Positions 17,901-21,055 of a DNA stretch of 21,055 nt are shown one piece after another. The notes under the pieces were generated by a model. The model did not search any database, had not been told where the DNA came from, and was given only the letters and a program-made list of their open reading frames with translations. How positions within the stretch are numbered: position 1 is the first letter of the stretch; each line of letters starts with the position of its first letter. Source of the DNA: Apostichopus californicus (lineage: Eukaryota; Echinodermata; Holothuroidea; Aspidochirotida; Stichopodidae); the NCBI GenBank assembly GCA_020650975.1, contig JAIPMN010051281.1, positions 1 through 21,055 of the forward strand, read 5' to 3'. Position numbers and translations under genes: made by a program.

Positions 17901-18895
17901 CTTTCCGCCATACTTATAGAGTTTGCCGCCATGGCAGAATGGCACTCTTTGTATGGCGGAAAGGGCATATTTTCTACGGCGGAAAGTACCAATGGCAGAA
18001 TGACACGGCCCCCACAAGTTACATGACTTCAAGTTCAACTCAGTTATTAAGTATATATGTATGTATGTATATGTGATCTTCCGGCAAGCAGGAACTCGCG
18101 AAAGAAGCTATGTAGGCTTATAGACTCGAAGCTGACCGAAGCCAATCTCTCGGCACACATCCATTTAACGTCCAGTTTCCTATCTTTGTCTAGCTGCCAG
18201 CCAAATAATTAAATTTAAAAAAACGTGCTGTACCCTGCTGTCTGGTGATTAAACAAGATCAATGAAGTAACTTCCAAACACGTAGTACTAGGCTTCAGTC
18301 TATAGAACAAAGTTTCGCCTTTACAGTACACTAATTAGGGCCCAAGATTGGGTGGGGCCTATTGACCCGGCCGCCGGGTGAATAGCGAGCGGAGCTTATC
18401 GGCCCGGCCGCCGGGTGAATAGCGAACAGTGTGGCTTATCGACCCGGCTGCCGAAATGAATGGCGCGGGAGAATAGCGATTGCGTTTGTTTGTGTGGGGG
18501 TCGATCGCCGCTGATGATCCGCAGCGCAGGCAATTGCAGACTTTAATAGCCCGGCCTACTGAACACATACGTACGTAGGCCTACACAGTAAATTTATATG
18601 AGATCCAGGACTGTGCACAACTTCAATGGTACCATCTACAGCCGGGTGAATAGCGATCGGGGCTTAGAGGCCCGGCGGCCGGGTCAATAGCCACTACCCC
18701 AAGATTGAGCAATAAAATTTCGCAGATCTAGGCCTACGTACTTTTCAGTGTAAAATAACCCACGTGAATGACAACAAATCGTTGATGTAGATTAAAATGA
18801 TAAAACGGAACCGTAATAAATAGTTACTTCTTCTGAGCGGTAAAGAATCTTGCTTGAAGTCGAGATCCATCTGATCCCGGGATTGCGCTGGCCAT
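2820..18895 (-). CDS. WDR12: WDR12/Ytm1 ribosome biogenesis protein, 11 coding exons, complete
   Basis: WDR12 is the PeBoW subunit (with PES1 and BOP1) that acts in the nucleolus in pre-rRNA processing and 60S maturation; its N-terminal NLE domain is the part contacted by the AAA-ATPase midasin/Rea1. Coding exons in transcript order: 18895-18828, 16550-16462, 14115-13902, 13459-13344, 12126-11924, 7458-7413, 7091-7012, 6519-6379, 6007-5769, 4899-4827, 2918-2820. They sum to 1368 nt (455 residues plus TAA) with every phase agreeing. The NLE domain is about residues 17-90. Seven WD-repeat strands end near residues 137, 197, 243, 308, 349, 395 and 437, with motifs such as [14 protein letters not shown] and [13 protein letters not shown]. 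An acidic/lysine-rich linker (246-272) follows the third WD strand, as I recall in human WDR12. Human WDR12 is 423 residues; the extra length is mainly at the N-terminus, in exon 5 and at the C-terminus. Introns range from 321 bp to about 4.5 kb and carry transposon remnants. Confidence 0.95.
3645..4457. mobile_element. TTAA-flanked MITE-like element in WDR12 intron 10
   Basis: AGCAGCATTTTGCGT at 3645-3659 is repeated as its exact complement at the other end (4443-4457). Each is flanked by TTAA (3641-3644 and 4458-4461), and the match extends one base further as CTTAA and TTAAG. TTAA duplication is the signature of piggyBac and Kolobok superfamilies. The 813-bp interior has no transposase. 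It contains direct repeats of about 242 bp (separate entry) and a 9-bp-arm hairpin at 4149-4173. Confidence 0.8.
3649..4150. repeat. Two and a fraction tandem copies of a ~242-bp unit inside the TTAA element
   Basis: GCATTTTGCGTT followed by GGTCGC starts a unit at 3649 and again at 3891. Both continue with a T-rich stretch, ACATG, AAAACAGCAAACTAAGATA, CGTTAATT-GCGAGTA and GTTTGAATTC-ACCAATCAG. A third start (ACTTTGCGTTGG) is seen at about 4131. The units have diverged by substitutions and small gaps. Confidence 0.75.
4737..4817. repeat. Short tandem repeat, AACAAGTAATTAAG-type units
   Basis: Four or five imperfect units of 14-15 bases, with variants ending AATCAAG and AAATTTG. The array ends about 10 bases before the donor side of WDR12 exon 10. 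Confidence 0.75.
4827..4899 (-). CDS. WDR12: WDR12 coding exon 10 (start of last blade)
   Basis: This exon encodes residues 400-423, [20 protein letters not shown] then WSIPE, matching the KAPLYDL...DKVLSVDW segment of vertebrate WDR12. The acceptor is TCAACAG and the donor GTATGT. A short AACAAGTAATTAAG tandem repeat sits about 10 bases beyond the donor. Confidence 0.93.
4900..5768 (-). other. WDR12 intron 9
   Basis: 869 bases between the exon 9 donor (GTAAGT) and the exon 10 acceptor. I see no repeat, element or additional exon in it. Open frames that overlap it run through from exon 9 and are not separate genes. Confidence 0.8.
5769..6007 (-). CDS. WDR12: WDR12 coding exon 9 (WD repeats 5 and 6)
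   Basis: This is the longest coding exon, residues 320-398 plus two bases. It carries [16 protein letters not shown] and then [20 protein letters not shown] with the following KMWDIR. The acceptor is TTGACAG and the donor GTAAGT. Confidence 0.96.
6008..6378 (-). other. WDR12 intron 8
   Basis: 371 bases, AT-rich, with a weak GTTTGT donor and a good TTGACAG acceptor. Nothing else recognised. Confidence 0.8.
6379..6519 (-). CDS. WDR12: WDR12 coding exon 8 (WD repeat 4)
   Basis: This exon encodes residues 273-319, in frame at both ends. It contains [14 protein letters not shown] and [15 protein letters not shown], nearly identical to vertebrate WDR12. The acceptor is CGAGCAG. The donor GTTTGT is weak, and reading through it meets a stop after a few codons. 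Confidence 0.95.
6520..7011 (-). other. WDR12 intron 7
   Basis: 492 bases, GTAACC donor and GAGCAG acceptor. Nothing else recognised. Confidence 0.8.
7012..7091 (-). CDS. WDR12: WDR12 coding exon 7 (charged linker)
   Basis: This exon encodes residues 247-272 plus two bases of codon 246. It is a Glu/Asp run followed by [15 protein letters not shown], a loop between blades with a lysine-rich patch that could act as a nuclear-localisation signal (inference). The acceptor is CCGACAG and the donor GTAACC. Vertebrate WDR12 has an acidic/KKQK linker in the same place. Confidence 0.9.
7092..7412 (-). other. WDR12 intron 6
   Basis: 321 bases, the shortest intron in the coding region, GTACAG donor and CCGACAG acceptor. 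Nothing else recognised. Confidence 0.8.
7413..7458 (-). CDS. WDR12: WDR12 coding exon 6 (WD repeat 3, 46-bp exon)
   Basis: This very small exon encodes residues 231-245, [15 protein letters not shown], a complete WD strand pair. The acceptor is TTACAG and the donor GTACAG. Its DNA is similar to part of exon 8, because both encode a CSAS-(F/W)-D WD strand. Confidence 0.92.
7711..7735. repeat. Perfect 11-bp-arm hairpin
   Basis: CTGCATAACAA, a three-base loop (CTT), then TTGTTATGCAG. It lies in intron 5 and has no evident partner or element around it. Confidence 0.8.
7910..8848. mobile_element. hAT-like transposon remnant with 8-bp target duplication
   Basis: CCTTACAC occurs exactly at 7902-7909 and 8849-8856. 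The right end, read inward on the minus strand, is CAGTGGTCCTTAACCTGG, a hAT-type terminus. The left end is a degraded match (TTGTGTTTCTTAACTTG, 12 of 17 positions the same). Eight-base duplications with CAGTGGT-type termini define hAT elements. No transposase frame survives, so this is a non-autonomous or decayed copy. It contains a nested element at 8396-8713, leaving about 620 bases of its own. Confidence 0.7.
8396..8713 (-). mobile_element. MITE-like element, family A copy 2, nested in the hAT-like remnant
   Basis: It starts CAGGGATGTGC at 8396 and carries a GGGCGGCA / GGGCTGCTGCC hairpin-forming block. Near its far end is CCCCTTAGACCCCTCCCCCAG, the complement of the G-rich block in copy 1. 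It ends with a decayed CCTGAGCACATTCTG. Orientation is opposite to copy 1. Flanks CAGTCT (8390-8395) and CAGGCT (8714-8719) differ at one base and may be a 6-bp target duplication. Confidence 0.65.
9153..10737 (+). pseudogene. Broken DIRS-like ORF1 (gag-like) pseudogene
   Basis: The ATG at 9153 opens [12 protein letters not shown] shift of frame near 9195 is needed to continue into [18 protein letters not shown] and [11 protein letters not shown] (about 9227-9320), a Cys-rich knuckle and Trp-containing helix like those of DIRS-group ORF1 proteins. The open frame to 9862 is Pro/Ser/Thr-rich. Another shift leads to an acidic segment (about 10050-10130) and [16 protein letters not shown]. After a stop at 10424-10426 the homology resumes in another frame as [20 protein letters not shown] (about 10508-10567). 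An in-frame TGA lies at 10582-10584, and then [20 protein letters not shown]. At least three frameshifts and one stop make it non-functional. Family assignment is by remembered pattern and is moderate. Confidence 0.55.
10724..10895 (+). repeat. Two direct repeats, about 70 bases each, period 101
   Basis: GGTTGTTCCATAGAGAAAC, TTCATAGAACATGTCACCGA, and CTTTCGGAATTTGTAAAATTTT recur at 10725 and 10826 with only a few differences. The two copies are separated by about 25 bases. They follow the DIRS-like ORF1 directly. Confidence 0.9.
11421..11923. other. Start of WDR12 intron 5, nothing recognised
   Basis: AT-rich sequence between the exon 5 donor and the DIRS-like remnant. A 60-residue open frame here has no recognisable motif. 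Confidence 0.5.
11924..12126 (-). CDS. WDR12: WDR12 coding exon 5 (WD repeat 2)
   Basis: This exon encodes residues 164-230. It includes [16 protein letters not shown] and then [17 protein letters not shown], closely matching the CCRGHAGSVDS region of vertebrate WDR12. The acceptor is CCACTAG with a weak pyrimidine tract. The donor GTTAGT is sub-optimal at its third base. The first 20 or so residues are longer and more hydrophilic than in human WDR12, so the acceptor is the least certain boundary here. Confidence 0.9.
12127..13343 (-). other. WDR12 intron 4
   Basis: 1217 bases. It contains TACAGTACTGTAC / TATACTGTACGTTGTATA palindromic sequence near 12412-12448 and a plus-strand open frame of 85 residues (12146-12403) without motifs. 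No mobile element is recognised. Confidence 0.7.
13344..13459 (-). CDS. WDR12: WDR12 coding exon 4 (WD repeat 1)
   Basis: This exon encodes residues 125-162. It reads [13 protein letters not shown], the first WD strand, then SVAWIKN at the start of the next blade. The acceptor is ATATAG and the donor GTAACA. Its first base completes the Arg-124 codon left by exon 3. Confidence 0.93.
13460..13901 (-). other. WDR12 intron 3
   Basis: 442 bases, GTGAGT donor and ATATAG acceptor. Nothing else recognised. Confidence 0.8.
13902..14115 (-). CDS. WDR12: WDR12 coding exon 3 (end of NLE, linker to propeller)
   Basis: This exon encodes residues 53-123 with split codons at both ends. It holds the most diagnostic family sequence, [20 protein letters not shown], then [10 protein letters not shown] and LHDDWIS, where the first propeller blade begins. 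The acceptor is TACTGTAG and the donor GTGAGT. Confidence 0.95.
14116..16461 (-). other. WDR12 intron 2
   Basis: 2346 bases. It includes a stretch with repeated TATCGAT/GATATC motifs (about 14685-14830), a 22-bp tandem triplet (15597-15666) and an imperfect inverted repeat with CTGCAGGA...GCAAC arms (16125-16187). No coding or element homology could be recognised, although several stretches look like decayed repeats. Confidence 0.6.
15597..15666. repeat. 22-bp unit repeated three times
   Basis: GCACGGTACCTGGGGATTTACT-type units occur three times in tandem. The first reads CACCGTACC, the third GGTGCC with one extra T. Confidence 0.9.
16462..16550 (-). CDS. WDR12: WDR12 coding exon 2 (NLE domain)
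   Basis: This exon encodes residues 24-52 with split codons at both ends. It contains the NLE signature TPFSVPAN followed by LSDLINKLL. The acceptor is TTCATCAG and the donor GTAAGC. It is too short to stand out as an open reading frame on its own. Confidence 0.92.
17069..18005. mobile_element. Fold-back-like element with GCCAT/ATGGCGGAAAG ends in intron 1
   Basis: The left end (17071-17160) and right end (17895-18004) each consist of several inverted copies of TTCCGCCAT and ATGGCGGAAAG. The outermost stretches match as an imperfect inverted repeat: GTGCCATTCCGCCATAGGTAC on the left, GTGTCATTCTGCCATTGGTAC on the right read in complement. No flanking duplication is seen. A CR1/L2-like 3' end lies between them. 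The extent as a single element is an inference. Confidence 0.45.
17190..17551 (+). mobile_element. 3' end of a CR1/L2-like non-LTR retrotransposon
   Basis: The frame around 17220-17406 reads PSYLTNLFQ, then [20 protein letters not shown] and WNSLPEHIK. After a frameshift it gives [14 protein letters not shown], the conserved C-terminal tail of CR1/L2/Rex-type reverse transcriptase proteins. It is followed by a short 3'UTR with GGCTCTATATAAAAATTATG and an (ATT)n tail at about 17531-17550, the typical end of this group. The copy is 5'-truncated and broken, and antisense to WDR12. Confidence 0.85.
18351..18697. mobile_element. GC-rich inverted-repeat element with 10-bp flanking duplication
   Basis: CCCAAGATTG occurs exactly on both sides (18341-18350 and 18698-18707). 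Immediately inside, the two ends are inverted repeats of 27-28 bases; CTATTGACCCGGCCGCCGGG is perfect at 18359-18378 and in complement at 18671-18690. The interior repeats GGGTGAATAGCGA with CCCGGCCGCCGGG palindromes at about 38-bp spacing near the left end and once near the right. There is no coding potential. It sits 130 bases inside intron 1, downstream of the start exon. Confidence 0.75.
18376..18475. repeat. ~38-bp tandem units with CCCGGCCGCCGGG and GAATAGCGA
   Basis: Units begin CTTATCG(A/G)CCCGGC and end GAATAGCGA at 18376, 18414 and, more degenerate, about 18471. A further partial unit lies at 18641-18665. The array gives unusually dense CpG in an otherwise AT-rich region. Confidence 0.75.
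18828..18895 (-). CDS. WDR12: WDR12 coding exon 1 (start codon)
   Basis: This exon encodes residues 1-22 plus two bases of codon 23. It begins [20 protein letters not shown], and the RFFTAQKK run is the first NLE strand. The start is the first ATG after a likely splice acceptor (TTTTCAG) 17 bases upstream. The exon ends AGAA before a GTAACT donor. Joining to exon 2 gives QKKYSV, which fits the family pattern. Confidence 0.9.
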
Positions 18896-18912
18896 CAAGG
18901 ATTACTTCTCAC

Positions 18913-18996
18913 CTGAAAATGAAAATATTGTAAATGTCTGATTTACACTTCGAGACGTGAAGCGGGCTATGTCTAATATATCTAAGTCCTCCATAC
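18913..18996 (-). other. Possible 84-bp intron in the WDR12 5'UTR
   Basis: A CTCAG|GTATGG donor (last exon base 18997) is followed by a pyrimidine-rich tract and a TTTTCAG acceptor (first exon base 18912), 17 bases before the ATG. This would leave a short non-coding first exon upstream of 18997. The alternative is that transcription starts within this stretch. Confidence 0.35.
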
Positions 18997-18997
18997 C

Positions 18998-19090
18998 TGA
19001 GTGACAGTCTAGTGACCGCGCCTATAATCATCTAACACCCAATAGAATCTTCCCATTTCTTAACATTTACTAGGCTCCGCCCCAAAAGCA
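18998..19090 (-). promoter_or_regulatory. Probable WDR12 core promoter with CCAAT box and GC box
   Basis: On the minus strand a GC box (GGGGCGG, 19077-19083) lies about 35 bases upstream of an ATTGG/CCAAT box (19039-19043), and both are 145-190 bases upstream of the ATG. No TATA box is obvious. This is typical of housekeeping ribosome-biogenesis genes, but is inferred from motifs only. Confidence 0.4.
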
Positions 19091-19239
19091 TGGGAGGCTC
19101 ATATACGCATCAAAGTGTTTGATACTAACAAGAATTCTTTGAAATATAACGTTTAAACTGAAAACTGATTATTGTTTTTACATTTAAAAAAAACCTTTCT
19201 AACATCGCACAACTTGCTCTTAAGTGTTTTCCCAAGAGG

Positions 19240-19440
19240 CAGCTGACATGAGTCTTTCACTTATTCTGTAAATAAGAGGGAATGTCATGAAAGACTCAGC
19301 CTGACACATCTGACATGCTGAGGGTCTCATGTAGCATCTACTGAGACACCGAATCCTAAAAGACAGCCCTGAGACTTCCATTCATTCTGGAAATAGTCTG
19401 GCAGACCCCTCAGATTGCAGGAAACGGCACTTCCCGTGCC
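19240..19440. repeat. Degenerate repeat with AAGACTC/GAGGGTCTCATG motifs, left block
   Basis: TGAGTCTTTCA (19249-19259) and TGAAAGACTCA (19288-19298) form a perfect inverted pair. CCTGACACATC and GAGGGTCTCATG follow. The same words recur at 20321-20475. Confidence 0.6.
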
Positions 19441-20159
19441 TTATGGCAGTAAGCAACACCCCTAAAATTGATAAAAAAATTCCGGCAATTTTTTATTTTG
19501 GGAAATATTCTCGAAGGAAGTGATCGCCATTTATTCCTCAGTTTACCACTTCCTCGTCTCCCAGAAGCGCCCAAAATTTAAGAAATCGAAACATTTTTGT
19601 GCTGGCTGATCCATGATCGCCGCCCATGCCCGTGAGAAGTGGTGACTGGGTGAAAAAAGAGCTATGCCGTTTGAAAACATGGGCAGAAAAAGCGAAAGTA
19701 GCGAAACCTAAGGTAAAACGTGCGATAATGAAGTGATTATTTTCCAGGTTAATTGTGACTGTATTTGAAATGATTATTTTTATTCATTTTTTTCGAAACT
19801 ACCTATCAGATCATTAGGAAAATTTATCCTGGTGGACCTTTTAGCGAACTGATTGCAAGAAGTTCACATGGAGTCCCATAATCTCTGTTCACTACATTTA
19901 TCTTAACTTTCCGAACTTTGTTACAGGCTTAGACAAATTTGCCACTTTTTCATGGAAAATTGACTGACTTTGGCAAAGGTAACGGGTTGCACTTACTCTG
20001 GGACTACGTATATGATATTGTTCAACGATGGCAGCGTTGATGGCACATTTGGTTCATTATTTATCAACCAGTAATTATTGAACTCTTTCGTTTGACTGAA
20101 TATCAACAACTATTGACTAAGCAGTCAACAGAAGCCCGATTTCTCGTAGGCCCTACAAG
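19441..20159. other. WDR12 upstream flank, no confident gene
   Basis: Includes an AAAAAATT/AATTTTTT hairpin near 19471-19493 and a short plus-strand open frame (19626-19736, 36 codons) discussed as a finding. Nothing else recognised. Confidence 0.5.
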
Positions 20160-20320
20160 AAATTCAGTCGTGACACTGTTCGAAAACACTTTTTTTTTTA
20201 AATTATGACAAAATTTTATGACACCTTTGACAAAATTTGGGGGGGGCCGTGCCCCCTGGCCCCAATGGGCACGACGCCACTGCTCCCCCAATCAAATTTG
20301 GCCCCTACGCCTATACGTGT
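20160..20320 (-). repeat. Probable end of a repeat with CAGTGGCGTCGTGCCC terminus
   Basis: On the minus strand CAGTGGCGTCGTGCCCATTG is followed by GGGCCAGGGGGCACGGCC, a run of Cs, AAATTTTGTCA words and a poly-A-like tract. Minus-strand frames here translate to a Trp-Gly-Gln-Gly-Ala-Arg-Pro-Pro type peptide common in invertebrate repeats. No partner end or target duplication was found. Confidence 0.4.
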
Positions 20321-20475
20321 CATGAAAGACTCAGTGGCACACCTGAGGGTCTCATGCACTATATCACCTAAAACTGCACCAATTCCCAGAGGCAGACCTG
20401 AGAGGCAGAGTCGTGCAAGACTCACCCTGACACACCTGGGGATCTCATGCACCAAATCTTCAAAGGCAGATCTTA
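20321..20475. repeat. Two ~91-bp tandem units related to the 19240-19440 block
   Basis: CATGAAAGACTCAGTGGCAC then ACACCTGAGGGTCTCATGCAC, followed by CAGAGGCAGACCTGAGAG. The second unit has GCAAGACTCACCCTGACAC and ACACCTGGGGATCTCATGCAC. AAGACTC recurs at 20326 and 20417. Confidence 0.7.
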
Positions 20476-20554
20476 ATACTAAATTCACGCCCACAAATAT
20501 TTTAACATACCTTTTCTAGAATTTGCATCCTGAAAAGGGTATCCATGCCGCCAG

Positions 20555-20631
20555 TTCGTTGAACCATGGAGGTAAAAACTTTTACCTCCATGGTTGAACC
20601 ATGGAGCTTTATATCTCCATGGTTGAACGAA
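20555..20631. repeat. Nested palindrome built from four AACCATGGAG arms
   Basis: AACCATGGAGGTAAAA (20562-20577) and its exact complement (20580-20595) enclose only two bases. A second pair, AACCATGGAG (20597-20606) and complement (20615-20624), encloses eight. The outermost arms, TTCGTTGAACCATGGAG (20555-20571) and its complement with one mismatch (20615-20631), can pair across the whole. Confidence 0.9.
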
Positions 20632-20961
20632 GCCGTGACGACGCTAAATCAAGAAGTAGTTGATATCTTTGAAGTAGGTGTGGCTATTACGTGGGCATGG
20701 GTGTAGCTAAAAATGTATGGAAGACTTAGAATTTAGTGAGAGCCACGTGAGCTTCTTTGCTAAGTCGATTGGCCACAAGTCATTGAAGCAGCGTGCTAGA
20801 TGTTGTGCTTGCTATATCCGGACACGCAAGTTTAGTACTTTAGCCATCAAATAAAAATGCTGATAATGCAGGCGGCCCGGCGAAGTAATATATATCAAGT
20901 CGACACTAACGTATGATCGAACGTGACTCATACTCAGGGGAGTCACTCAGGTTTGACGACT

Positions 20962-20992
20962 GGGGTGGGGGGGGGGGAGGGGTGTTGGAGCT
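20962..20992 (+). repeat. G-run with quadruplex potential
   Basis: GGGG, then eleven or more Gs, then GGGG separated by single T or A bases. It could form a G-quadruplex on the plus strand. Confidence 0.7.
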
Positions 20993-21055
20993 TTTGTCCG
21001 ACGAAAAGTGTCGAATTTACCATTGGATGCTGACACCGAACTATGAACAAAATAT

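Noticed and set aside
15542..18520. Further CTGATGA sequences as possible second hammerheads (near 15542, 16552, 18511)
   Set aside because: None is followed by a pairing stem II and GAAA at the right spacing.
20205..20519. Open frames of about 100 residues on both strands
   Set aside because: They lie in repeat-derived sequence (C/G runs and the 91-bp tandem units) with no independent coding evidence.

Overview
The window looks like nuclear DNA from a marine invertebrate animal. The gene in it is split by spliceosomal introns (GT-AG). The non-coding DNA is AT-rich and full of degraded animal transposons (Penelope-like, CR1/L2-like, DIRS-like, hAT-like, several MITE-like elements). CTAGGCCTA-type motifs recur, as I associate with echinoderm DNA. 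Echinoderm is my best guess, but it rests on general impression only.

One protein-coding gene dominates: a complete WDR12 (yeast Ytm1) gene on the minus strand. I reconstructed 11 coding exons from the ATG at 18895 down to the TAA at 2820-2822. All intron phases agree and the product is 455 residues: an N-terminal NLE (ubiquitin-like) domain and seven WD repeats, with a charged linker in its own 80-bp exon. WDR12 is the PeBoW-complex subunit needed for 60S ribosome maturation. A CCAAT box and a GC box lie upstream of the ATG, and a short 5'UTR intron is possible.

Layout. 1-300: AT microsatellite, then on the minus strand a complete type I hammerhead ribozyme core whose stem I overlaps a tRNA-like Pol III B box. 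302-1060: Penelope-like reverse transcriptase remnant on the plus strand. 1240-1345: CA-type microsatellite. 1783-2395: minisatellite split by an inverted-repeat element (1853-2336). 2820-18895: WDR12. Intron 10 holds a TTAA-flanked MITE-like element. Intron 5 holds a hAT-like remnant with a second copy of the 1853-2336 family nested in it, followed by a broken DIRS-like ORF1. Intron 1 holds a fold-back element enclosing a CR1/L2-like 3' end, and a compact GC-rich element with terminal inverted repeats and 10-bp flanking direct repeats. 19100-21055: upstream flank with degenerate repeats, a nested palindrome and a long G run, and no convincing second gene.

The most unusual signal is the hammerhead joined to tRNA-like promoter boxes at 124-233 on the minus strand. 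Next are the GC-rich element at 18351-18697 and the nested transposons in intron 5.
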